From: an uncultured Lachnospiraceae bacterium
Lineage (GTDB): Bacteria > Bacillota > Clostridia > Lachnospirales > Lachnospiraceae
Length of the DNA: 9,349 nt
Reading direction: 5' to 3'
Assembly (NCBI GenBank): GCA_902783395.1
Contig: CACZRA010000100.1
Location: 1-9,349 of the forward strand
Shown here: piece after piece, positions 1 to 6,937 of the stretch
Layout of the letters: each line of letters begins with the position of its first letter
Numbering within the stretch: the stretch's first letter is position 1
Notes under the pieces: model-generated
The model's database searches: none
What the model saw: only the letters and a program-made list of their open reading frames with translations
Told to the model about the DNA's origin: nothing
Made by a program: the position numbers and the translations under genes

Positions 1-255
1 ACCAAGGAGAGCCACTTCTTCGGAGTCAGGTTCAACAACATGAAGACCGCGAGCGTCACATATGAGCTCACATCGCCGGGCAGCGGTGAGATCAGCTCTG
101 ACGGTATATATACGGCTCCTTCCAAGGAGGGTGTCTATGAGATACGTATCTATTGCACGGATATGCCCGTCATATGTACGTATGCATACGCGATAGTAAG
201 GAAAAAGATGTTAGACGATCCCGTGCAGGAAGCGGTAAATCCTGAGAATAAATGA
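1..255 (+). CDS. C-terminal fragment of a protein with a bacterial Ig-like domain (5' partial)
   Basis: The reading frame is open from the first base of the window to the TGA at 253-255, giving 84 codons, so the gene starts upstream and the ATG at 40 is probably internal. The segment at 85-120 reads GEISSDGIYTAP. This matches the G-x-I-x-x-D-G-x-Y-T-A-P turn common in bacterial Ig-like (BIG-type) beta-sandwich domains of surface and secreted proteins. It is followed by a strand-like EGVYEIRIYCTD and a last strand YAYAIVRKK, then a short polar tail of about 17 residues. No membrane helix or sorting signal is visible in the fragment. The stop overlaps the next start by four bases (ATGA), so it is very likely co-translated with the pseudokinase gene. 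An extracytoplasmic location is inferred from the domain type. The full protein's function cannot be judged from this fragment. Confidence 0.75.
   Translation, partial: TKESHFFGVRFNNMKTASVTYELTSPGSGEISSDGIYTAPSKEGVYEIRIYCTDMPVICTYAYAIVRKKMLDDPVQEAVNPENK
252..255 (+). promoter_or_regulatory. ATGA stop/start overlap (translational coupling)
   Basis: The TGA stop of the Ig-like gene (253-255) overlaps the ATG of the kinase-like gene (252-254). No strong Shine-Dalgarno sequence lies at normal spacing: the nearest purine-rich runs are AGGAAG near 228 and GAG at 244-246. Start by termination-reinitiation is therefore likely. This supports the choice of start and operon membership. Confidence 0.7.
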
Positions 256-1133
256 CCTTTGAGTCCCGCAATGCCGTCTATACGGTAATATCCACGATAA
301 TAAGCACTCCCGTCAATGACTGCTTTACGGCGCGCCTTGAGGGAGCGTCCGACGGCAGGGAGTTTACGCTCGTTGTCGTTAAGGAGCATGAGACCGTAAA
401 GTCCCTGATGGATATCATGAGCAGGGATAAGTATCACAAGGATCTTGTCCTCGGTGAGGACGGTCTGCCTTCTGCCGAGGGGACTCTTATCGAGTCCTTT
501 TCCCAGGGAAAAGCATATGTGATGGTCTTTCCCTACAGACAGGAGAGGCCCCTTGAAGATTTCTTCGTGGGAGAAGCCTACAGCCTGACGAGGTGCGAGG
601 ATATATGCACGAACCTGTTACTCGGCTGTATATCCTGCGCCATGCCCTTCCCCGTGCTGTATATGATCCTTGACCAGGGCCTCATAAACCTGACGAAGGA
701 TGACAACATATACTTCAGCTACAGCATGGATCTTACGAAGCTTGACGATACGAAGACCGAGCGTGACTGCGCGGTAAAGTGCGCGGACATCATGCTGAAG
801 GTCCTGGAGACCAAGTCGGATGTCAAGAATATAAGCTACGAGCTGCTTTCAAAGAAGTCTGCGAATAACAGCTACAGCAGGTTCACTGAGCTTTACAGGG
901 ATCTGAGGATCGCGGCGACTCCGGTCAGGAGGACCAGGATCCTCATACAGATAAAGAGCTTTTTCCACAGAAATGCCGATCTGCTTTTCGGGATCCTGTT
1001 CTGGATAAGCCTGATACTTGCGATCGTTGCACTGGTGCTTCTCTTCACGCATCTGGTATGGGGAGATGTGCCGTTTTTGAGGATATTTTTTAACAGTTTT
1101 AAGAACATCGGAACGGAGTCATTAACGAAATGA
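252..1133 (+). CDS. Membrane-anchored degenerate kinase-like protein (putative pseudokinase)
   Basis: This is a 293-residue protein. Residues about 8-215 follow the order of a protein kinase fold. There is an N-lobe-like stretch with VVVK at 41-44, placing K44 where the VAIK lysine would sit. A hinge-like segment KAYVMVFPY (87-95) is followed by PLEDFF (100-105). A C-lobe-like stretch ends in LINLTKDDNIYF (144-155). If INLTKDDN (145-152) is aligned to the canonical HRDLKPEN, the catalytic Asp is Leu147 while the Asn is kept (N152). No clear DFG follows; the segment is SMDLTKLDD. This argues for a pseudokinase without phosphotransfer activity. After a basic stretch (RRTR 226-229, HR 239-240) comes one strong membrane helix at about 244-267, then a 26-residue tail predicted to lie outside. 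The design (cytoplasmic pseudokinase, then one helix) recalls EssB/YukC of type VII secretion, but the outer part is far shorter. The kinase-fold call is by eye and is moderate; the membrane helix is clear. Confidence 0.6.
   Translation: MTFESRNAVYTVISTIISTPVNDCFTARLEGASDGREFTLVVVKEHETVKSLMDIMSRDKYHKDLVLGEDGLPSAEGTLIESFSQGKAYVMVFPYRQERPLEDFFVGEAYSLTRCEDICTNLLLGCISCAMPFPVLYMILDQGLINLTKDDNIYFSYSMDLTKLDDTKTERDCAVKCADIMLKVLETKSDVKNISYELLSKKSANNSYSRFTELYRDLRIAATPVRRTRILIQIKSFFHRNADLLFGILFWISLILAIVALVLLFTHLVWGDVPFLRIFFNSFKNIGTESLTK
1130..1133 (+). promoter_or_regulatory. ATGA stop/start overlap (translational coupling)
   Basis: The TGA of the kinase-like gene (1131-1133) overlaps the ATG at 1130. 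A short GGAG at 1115-1118 lies 11 bases upstream. A second in-frame ATG at 1136 is farther from it, so 1130 is preferred as the start. Confidence 0.7.
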
Positions 1134-3601
1134 GTATGCGAGCCCGACTAATAGCGTGTTTTTGTATCCTGAGCGTACTGCTTTCTATCATAATCGTCTC
1201 CCTGGCGGCAGGGAATATGAAGCATGACCCGCAGTATACGGAGTTCAATGAAGGCATAGCCGCTACGACCGGTTATTATTTCGTGGAAAACTGGAACAAG
1301 AAAGGACGCTTCTACCTCATCAACCGCAACGGAGATGTGCTCCGTATGGTCAATTCCGACGGTGTGGCCAAGGATAAGATACACAATATAGATATCGCGA
1401 ATGACAGTGTCTATGCGCTTTATTCTTCGGTAATGGAATATGCGGGAACCTCCTTCCATATCTACAGGATAGCCTGCTATGACCCCAATCTGAATCTTGT
1501 ATCGGCAACCCCCGATTTCCTTATTGACGATGATGAAAGGACGACGAGCCTTAATGTCTTCGGCGATTATTTTTATGTTACGACGATCGGGGCTAACGGA
1601 GAGACGATCAACGTATACCAGATCGAAAAGGACGAGCTTGCGGAGCTTGACTCGTCAAACAGTGTCCCGAGCGCACTGGGAAGCAACAAGGATATAGAGG
1701 AATATCTTAATAACCTTGAAAAGCCCGTATCCATCATCTACAGGACGAGCAACGGAAAGTCATATTTCTCCGATGCGTATTATGACGGAAGCGATGTGGT
1801 CATCCTGCTGAATATCGACGGCCTTTCGGGAAAATTCCTTCCCGATTACAGGGTTAAGTCAGCGGTTGATGCCATGCATTTCAATATCGGGCAGCAGGTG
1901 TCCCTGTATTCAAACTATGCGGCATGGTGGATAGGCGGCCTGCTCATATACTTCATCCTGATGTTCGTCATCTATCTGGTACTGCGCCACAGGAACCGCA
2001 GCGTTTATATTTTCGTGCTCACGCTTACGGTATATCTCATGATCCTGTCCGGAGCCTTCTACTTTGTGAAGGTTCATTATGACGCAAGCGCGCTGAGACA
2101 GAGTGTAAGATACGCGATACTCGCGATGAGACAGCAGCTTGATTACATGCCCGATCTCGATAAGTTCGGCTTCGATGATCCGGATTATTATGAAGAGAGT
2201 GATTATTCCTCTTTTGTCAAGAACCTCAGGACTTATATCGACAGCGGGCAGAACAGGAGCATCTTCAAGGATATCTTCATCATGAGGATCAGTACGGGGA
2301 TGATCGTGGTGGATGCCGACGGACATGAGGTCGAGAATGCTTCCTATGTCTTCGGCGGAGTGATGTCTGACATCCAGGACAAGATGGAGAAGCATTCCTC
2401 CTTTGCCGCGCAGGAGTTTTATATCGATTCCGACAAGCTGATAACGGTAGCCCTTCCCGATGACAACCCTGCCTCGGATTACTGCCTCGTGACCGTGTGC
2501 TATGCGGACGGCACGACCCACAACTTCTGGGGTGATGCAAGGAAGGTGCTCATATTCTTCCTTGTCGTATTCCTTATAGGCTCCGGACTCATCGTGATCC
2601 TGTATTATCTGCAGAATATGGACCTTAAGGCCCTTGAGCATGCGATGAGGGATGTGGCTCTCGGAAGGCTGAAGCTTAAGGTGCCCGATACTCCGGCGCA
2701 GGATCTGAAGGCTATGTGGAACTCGCTTTCGGAGATCTGCAAGCGCATGGAGGAGATAAACTACGAAAAATTCAGGATATTCGAGGCTTATTACAGGTTC
2801 GCTCCAAAGAATATCGAGACGATAATGGGCAGGGATTCCATATTTGACGTGAAGAACGGGGATATGGTCCGCGTGAAGGGAACCCTGATGCTGCTTTCGT
2901 CAAAGAGAGAGGGCTTCGGAGAGAGGAAGGTAAAGAGCCTTACCAATATCATCACATACATGAACCAGTTTGAGGATGAGCAGGAGGGTATCCTGGTGTC
3001 ACAGGACAGCTCGCTCTCGGTGCTGCAGTTCTTATTCCTTGATGAATATGACCGTACGGCGGCAAGGGCTACGCAGTTCATCCACAGGAATTCCTCCGAT
3101 CCGGATTCGGAATTCGTATCGGGACTCCTGTATGACGATGCCTTCATCTACGGAGTTGCCGGGACGAAGAGCCAGAGTCTCAGCTTCCTCACCTCGCCCC
3201 ATTCAAAGGAGCTTGAGGATTATGCTTCATGGTTCAGCGATATGAAGGTTCCCCTCGTGGTCACCGAAGGTGTCGTGAAGAGGGAGGATCCGGGACAGAC
3301 GAGGTATATCGGATTCGTGCTCCTCGATTCGGACGGAGCGAAGCTCAATCTCTATGAGGTGATAGATGCGGAGTCCGCGAGACTCAGGCAGCTGAAGCTT
3401 TCGACAAGGGAGAAATTCGAGGAAACACTGCAGCTCTTTTATTCAAAGGAATATTACCTTGCGAGGAACCAGTTCTCCGAGATCTTAAAGGAGTGTCCGG
3501 AGGATAACCTGACGAGGTGGTACCTCTTTGAAAGTGAGAGATATCTGAACAGTGAGATCAAGGGCAGAGATATAGGAGAGATCAGGATCACACAGGACTG
3601 A
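1130..3601 (+). CDS. Four-helix membrane sensor with HAMP-like linker, degenerate class III cyclase domain and TPR-like tail
   Basis: This is an 823-residue protein. Membrane helices are seen at about 7-27, 264-286, 292-314 and 472-494. Short basic loops (RHRNR 286-290) fit a topology with 28-263 and 315-471 outside and 495-823 in the cytoplasm. The first outer region is beta-rich and propeller-like (for example FYLINRNGDVL, 61-71). The second starts with a long helix, then a mixed alpha/beta core, and is Cache/PAS-like in style. A HAMP-like linker (about 495-545) leads to FRIFEAYYRFAPKNIETIMG (548-567), which resembles the YxxFVPxxxxxxLG lead-in typical of adenylate/guanylate cyclases. The cyclase core runs to LYEV (741-744). 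The first metal site, normally FSDIRGF, reads SSKREGF (590-596), so the Asp is lost. QD at 625-626 may keep the second Asp. The Asn and Arg that stabilise the transition state are not found near 689-700. Residues 762-806 form a TPR-like pair, as in many cyclase tails. It is probably a catalytically dead sensor or scaffold. Confidence 0.72.
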   Translation: MSMRARLIACFCILSVLLSIIIVSLAAGNMKHDPQYTEFNEGIAATTGYYFVENWNKKGRFYLINRNGDVLRMVNSDGVAKDKIHNIDIANDSVYALYSSVMEYAGTSFHIYRIACYDPNLNLVSATPDFLIDDDERTTSLNVFGDYFYVTTIGANGETINVYQIEKDELAELDSSNSVPSALGSNKDIEEYLNNLEKPVSIIYRTSNGKSYFSDAYYDGSDVVILLNIDGLSGKFLPDYRVKSAVDAMHFNIGQQVSLYSNYAAWWIGGLLIYFILMFVIYLVLRHRNRSVYIFVLTLTVYLMILSGAFYFVKVHYDASALRQSVRYAILAMRQQLDYMPDLDKFGFDDPDYYEESDYSSFVKNLRTYIDSGQNRSIFKDIFIMRISTGMIVVDADGHEVENASYVFGGVMSDIQDKMEKHSSFAAQEFYIDSDKLITVALPDDNPASDYCLVTVCYADGTTHNFWGDARKVLIFFLVVFLIGSGLIVILYYLQNMDLKALEHAMRDVALGRLKLKVPDTPAQDLKAMWNSLSEICKRMEEINYEKFRIFEAYYRFAPKNIETIMGRDSIFDVKNGDMVRVKGTLMLLSSKREGFGERKVKSLTNIITYMNQFEDEQEGILVSQDSSLSVLQFLFLDEYDRTAARATQFIHRNSSDPDSEFVSGLLYDDAFIYGVAGTKSQSLSFLTSPHSKELEDYASWFSDMKVPLVVTEGVVKREDPGQTRYIGFVLLDSDGAKLNLYEVIDAESARLRQLKLSTREKFEETLQLFYSKEYYLARNQFSEILKECPEDNLTRWYLFESERYLNSEIKGRDIGEIRITQD

Positions 3602-3612
3602 CGGCGTAAGAT

Positions 3613-4878
3613 ATGGGCGATAATTTATTCAGTGTATTAATTTCGACAGTTAAATCAAAGTTCGCGCCTATAGTCTCAAAGCTGAGGCTGTGGCTCAGCT
3701 GGAACTATGTCCGTACCCGTGTCATCGGCGGTATAAGGGACTTCTTCTTCAGGCTGCTCGATGTAAAGCCGAAGCACAAGAACGACTATTACACCATCTT
3801 AGGATGGATGGTGAGCAAGAAGCTTGCCTATGCCATCATCATCATAGTCGGAGTCTTAAGCCTCTGGTACATAGGCGCCACCTCACAGATCTTCAATAAG
3901 CTTACGGCAAACGGCGGACTCAGGACCTACAAATACAATTCCGTGCTGCTGCGTCTTGCGAAGGACAAGGTCAGGATCAAGGCGAAGTCCGGCTACATCG
4001 CGTATGAGGGCGAGGTCAGCAAGGGCTACGTGACGGGTGAGGGATCGCTGTATTCTCCTCAGAACGTGCTGCTCTACAACGGAAGTTTCCTCAAGAACCG
4101 CTATGAGGGCGACGGAAGCCAGTATTTCGAAAGCGGAGCCCTCCATTATACGGGATCCTTCCATGACAATCTGTACGAAGGACAGGGCGTGCTCTACAGG
4201 GAGGACGGCACCGAGGAATACGAGGGCGGCTTCTTCGCAGGCAAAAAGGAAGGCGCGGGCAAGCTCATTGACGGCGGCAACAATCCGCTCTACCAGGGTA
4301 ACTTCTCATCGGATGAGATAGTCTACAGCGAGCTTCTGGGCAAGAGCCCCCAGGATATAAGGAGTATGTACTTCGGATCACAGGTGCTCTATGAGGAGAG
4401 CGGAGATGTGGGCTCTGACGCGGTGGTGCTGTTGAACGGCATCGACGCTCTGTATCTCGCCCAGGGAGACGGGAGCGCGGCGGATGATTCGCTGAAGGCT
4501 ACGCAGGTCGTAGTACTGAAGAATACCTTCAGATCCGGAGCGGCGGAAGCAAGTGACATAGAGGAAGTGAAGCAGATCCTCGGAGATCCAATATATGAAG
4601 GAAATTCCCAGGTCATTCTTTCAGAGGCCGTGGCGATAAACGTGCTCAACGAAACAAGAAGGACCTTAAACGGCAGGGTCGAGATGGACGTTAGCGAGAT
4701 ATACAGTGATGACATAATCGTAAACGGAATTGCCGCAGACTATCCCGTCTACGTATATTCATTCAAAAGAGGTGACCTCGTTTATTCCTTTGTATGCAGG
4801 GAAAAAGGAGGAAGCTTTGCCTTTTACGAAATAATGGAAAGCGGAGACGGCGGAGAGGATTCGGATGCATCGGCTTAG
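3613..4878 (+). CDS. Single-pass membrane protein with MORN repeats
   Basis: This is a 421-residue protein. The N-terminal 69 residues are basic (RTR, FRLLDVKPKHK, SKK) and precede one hydrophobic helix at about 70-88, so by the positive-inside rule the large C-terminal part lies outside the cytoplasm. Residues 129-231 hold about five MORN-type units, marked by YEG 131, YNG 155, YTG 179, YEG 203 and YQG 227, with intervening YEGDG/YEGQG/KEGAG motifs. MORN units form a beta-hairpin ladder used in protein or lipid contacts. The remainder (240-408) is unassigned. It contains two helix-turn segments with a similar pattern (SPQDIRSMYFGSQVLYE and ASDIEEVKQILGDPIYE) and beta-rich stretches ending in FAFYEIM. 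The tail (410-421) is acidic and low-complexity. The ATG at 3613 follows an in-frame TAA at 3607-3609, so it cannot extend upstream; its ribosome site is weak. A structural or docking role within the operon's envelope complex is inferred. Confidence 0.78.
   Translation: MGDNLFSVLISTVKSKFAPIVSKLRLWLSWNYVRTRVIGGIRDFFFRLLDVKPKHKNDYYTILGWMVSKKLAYAIIIIVGVLSLWYIGATSQIFNKLTANGGLRTYKYNSVLLRLAKDKVRIKAKSGYIAYEGEVSKGYVTGEGSLYSPQNVLLYNGSFLKNRYEGDGSQYFESGALHYTGSFHDNLYEGQGVLYREDGTEEYEGGFFAGKKEGAGKLIDGGNNPLYQGNFSSDEIVYSELLGKSPQDIRSMYFGSQVLYEESGDVGSDAVVLLNGIDALYLAQGDGSAADDSLKATQVVVLKNTFRSGAAEASDIEEVKQILGDPIYEGNSQVILSEAVAINVLNETRRTLNGRVEMDVSEIYSDDIIVNGIAADYPVYVYSFKRGDLVYSFVCREKGGSFAFYEIMESGDGGEDSDASA
3997..4305 (+). 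repeat. MORN repeat array (about five units, period near 24 residues)
   Basis: Five Y-x-G hallmarks are spaced 24 residues apart (131, 155, 179, 203 and 227 of the protein), mostly followed by a second G-x-G pair such as GEG, GDG, GQG and GAG. The regular 24-residue spacing agrees with the usual 23-24-residue MORN unit. The repeat is at protein level; the DNA units have diverged. Confidence 0.8.
4852..4858 (+). promoter_or_regulatory. Ribosome binding site for the TolC-like gene
   Basis: GGAGAGG lies six bases before the ATG at 4865, inside the end of the MORN-protein gene. It is the clearest Shine-Dalgarno site in the window. It supports the start at 4865 despite the 14-base overlap, and suggests this gene can initiate independently of coupling. 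Confidence 0.75.
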
Positions 4879-6937
4879 CGGGATAATAAACATAAGAAAC
4901 GCAAAAAGAGCGGTCGCGCTTGCGACTGTATTTTGCGTTGTCGGAGGTCTTTTTCCGGTACCCGCAAAAGGCGCTGACAAGACCATGACCCTCGGCAACG
5001 CAAGGACGCTTGCCCTTGCGAACAGCACGCAGTACGAGTCGGCTGAGATGAGCGTTGATTCCAAGCAAGCCGCAAGGGACAGCGCCCTTAAGGCCATAAA
5101 GCTCAAACAGAAGAATATGTCCACCTTCCGCTGGACGCCTCTTTTGAGCTTTAAGTTCCCGGAGAAGCCTGACTTTGCGGCGGAGTCCGAGTTCCAGTTA
5201 AAGCCTCTCAAGCTTTCATCGGACATAGATGTCGCACAGCATAAGGTGCAGGATACGGTTTTTTCCGTGAATGAGCAGGTGAATAACCTCTATGTCGACA
5301 TAGTGACGATGCAGAATACGCTCAGCTTTAACGAGCAGAGGCTTGAGACCCTCAATCAGGGAATAGCCCACAATAAGGCAAGGCTTAAGCTCGGAGAGGC
5401 AAACCAGGCGGACATAGACAGACAGCAGAAGAAGGCGGATACGCTGTCAAACACGATAGCCGCAAACCGCAGGACGCTCGAGGCCGACCTCAAGAAGATG
5501 TCATCCCTTATCGGAGTGGATGTCACCACCGGCTACACCTTTGAAAAGCCCTATGTGGAATCAAAGATCGACAGGAACGTCCTCCCTCAGATCATAACCT
5601 ATACCGAGGACAGGGATCAGGGATATTACGAGGCGTGTGCCGCGGCGACTACCGCGAAGGTAGAGCTCAACACCAACTACGGCCTCATGAAAAATAAATA
5701 CGGCTCGGACATAGGCATGATATCAAGCTATGTGAACTCCGCGCTCAACGGACAGGATATCTCATCCAGGGCCTTCAAGAGCAGCTACAAGGCCTTCCTT
5801 GATAAGATAGACAGCTACTGGAAGGGCAAGAAGAGGATCTTCCTCTTCATCAAGATACCGAGGGAATGGCTCAAGGGAAGCCTTGACGGAACCCGTTATA
5901 TAGAGGACGACCCCTATACGCTCTATCAGAACGCGCTTGACTACCAGAGCGCAAGGAAGGATGAGGAGGCAGCAAGGAAGGAGCTTGACCAGAGCGTCGA
6001 GGATGCCTTCAACAACTATATCTCGATACGTTCATCCTATGAGCAGAGCCTCAAGGATCTGGACAAGGCAGAGAAGGATATGAAGCAGTACGCGGTAAAG
6101 AACCGTATGGGCTACATGACCCTGGAGGAATACGAGGACGAGGAGAATTCCTATGAGGAGCTGCAGAACTCCCTCTTCGACACGATGAAGCTCTACACGA
6201 CGACTCTCTATTCCTTTGACAGGCTTACCTGCGGCGCGATATCCGCCATCCTTTCGGGCACTGACCTCGACATGCAGACCGCTGTTGTCGGAGAGAGCTA
6301 TGTGCAGAAGGATGACAAGGAGGCCAAGTATTATCTGAAGTCCATAGTACAGAGGGAGCTTTTCGAGCTCAGCATCTTCATACCGGAGGGTTTTCCGGTG
6401 GAGATCACTGATTTCGAGCTCTGGTGCGACAACATACAGGTAGGAGAGAGGACGGCGAAGGACAAGTCACTGAGGCATCTGGCGCTCTCAAAGGACAAGA
6501 TAAGCCAGGTGAAGATAAGGCTCTACAATAACAGCGATTTCGTTGATGACTGCGTGATAGACCCGAGTGTGGAGCAGGGAGTGCTCAACATCACGACGGC
6601 GATGAATATAAATAAGGAGGAGTCCGGAGTCATAGGAACCTTCGCAACCTCCTTAAGCGATGTGACGGGCCTGCTTTCCATAACCTTCACTCCGCTCGAA
6701 AGCGAGAAGATCGGATACTACAGAGTGCTTTCATCCGACGGAACGGCCTTAGGCGACGGGAAGGTAAGGGAGATAGACAAGAAGTTCACGCATCTGGGTC
6801 TGGTGTCGGGAGACCTGAGCCAGCTTAAGATCGAGTTCTATGACGGATCGAAGAGTCTCAAATATACGGGATATCTCGACCAGGGCAGCGGCAAGATGAA
6901 GAAGACCATTGATACTGGCACACAGGGTACTGAATGA
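4865..6937 (+). CDS. Exported TolC-like (outer membrane efflux protein fold) coiled-coil protein with C-terminal beta modules
   Basis: This is a 690-residue protein. The N-terminus has a signal-peptide pattern: basic residues 11-14, a hydrophobic stretch 15-33, and small residues before a likely cut near 34-37 (PAKGADK). Residues about 40-470 follow the two-repeat TolC plan. An opening helix (LGNARTLALANSTQYESAE, the usual start of this family) leads to a beta segment around SFKFPEKPDF...EFQLKP. A long helix pair follows (about 119-217, including NNLYVDIVTMQNTL and RLKLGEANQADIDRQQ). The second repeat has a helix at about 240-275, a beta segment IFLFIKIPREW and a helix pair at about 355-465. 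Unusually for the family, the protein extends by two related beta modules (517-574 and 618-678). TolC proteins trimerise into a tunnel across the periplasm and outer membrane in diderms. Here the neighbouring genes look like those of a Bacillota, so the role is open: a secretion conduit, or a long coiled-coil spacer across the cell wall. The ribosome site at 4852-4858 supports the start. Confidence 0.75.
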   Translation: MHRLSGIINIRNAKRAVALATVFCVVGGLFPVPAKGADKTMTLGNARTLALANSTQYESAEMSVDSKQAARDSALKAIKLKQKNMSTFRWTPLLSFKFPEKPDFAAESEFQLKPLKLSSDIDVAQHKVQDTVFSVNEQVNNLYVDIVTMQNTLSFNEQRLETLNQGIAHNKARLKLGEANQADIDRQQKKADTLSNTIAANRRTLEADLKKMSSLIGVDVTTGYTFEKPYVESKIDRNVLPQIITYTEDRDQGYYEACAAATTAKVELNTNYGLMKNKYGSDIGMISSYVNSALNGQDISSRAFKSSYKAFLDKIDSYWKGKKRIFLFIKIPREWLKGSLDGTRYIEDDPYTLYQNALDYQSARKDEEAARKELDQSVEDAFNNYISIRSSYEQSLKDLDKAEKDMKQYAVKNRMGYMTLEEYEDEENSYEELQNSLFDTMKLYTTTLYSFDRLTCGAISAILSGTDLDMQTAVVGESYVQKDDKEAKYYLKSIVQRELFELSIFIPEGFPVEITDFELWCDNIQVGERTAKDKSLRHLALSKDKISQVKIRLYNNSDFVDDCVIDPSVEQGVLNITTAMNINKEESGVIGTFATSLSDVTGLLSITFTPLESEKIGYYRVLSSDGTALGDGKVREIDKKFTHLGLVSGDLSQLKIEFYDGSKSLKYTGYLDQGSGKMKKTIDTGTQGTE
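6413..6586 (+). repeat. C-terminal beta module, copy 1, of the TolC-like protein
   Basis: Residues 517-574 contain HLALSKDKISQVKIRLYNNS followed by a strand and a D-x-x-x-E-Q-G turn. This pattern recurs in copy 2 as HLGLVSGDLSQLKIEFYDGS followed by LDQGSG. The shared H-L-x-L...S-Q-[LV]-K-I-x-[LF]-Y framework indicates an internal duplication of a beta-sandwich-like module. Copy 1 has two cysteines (C521 and C563) that could pair if exported; copy 2 has none. Confidence 0.6.
6716..6898 (+). repeat. C-terminal beta module, copy 2, of the TolC-like protein
   Basis: Residues 618-678 repeat the framework of copy 1 (H-L-x-L, then S-Q-L-K-I-x-F-Y, then a glycine-rich turn). The DNA of the two copies has diverged, so the duplication is old. 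The module could be a ligand-binding or partner-docking domain. Confidence 0.6.
6934..6937 (+). promoter_or_regulatory. ATGA stop/start overlap with tandem ATG codons
   Basis: The TGA of the TolC-like gene (6935-6937) overlaps an ATG at 6934. A second in-frame ATG follows directly at 6937. No strong Shine-Dalgarno precedes either, so coupled translation is likely. The two starts differ by one residue and the sequence cannot choose between them. Confidence 0.65.

Noticed and set aside
252..1133. Annotation as an active Ser/Thr protein kinase
   Set aside because: The catalytic-loop Asp and the DFG motif are not found, and the fold assignment itself is only moderate.
1910..2641. Minus-strand open frame of 243 codons, His- and Ile-rich
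   Set aside because: It lies wholly inside the well-supported membrane sensor gene, has an odd composition and no recognisable motif.
1130..3601. Annotation as an active adenylate or guanylate cyclase
   Set aside because: The first metal Asp and the Asn/Arg pair are absent in the best alignment I can make by eye.
4759..5226. Minus-strand open frame of 155 codons across the MORN/TolC-like junction
   Set aside because: It lies antisense to two strong genes, including the signal peptide region, with no coding signature of its own.
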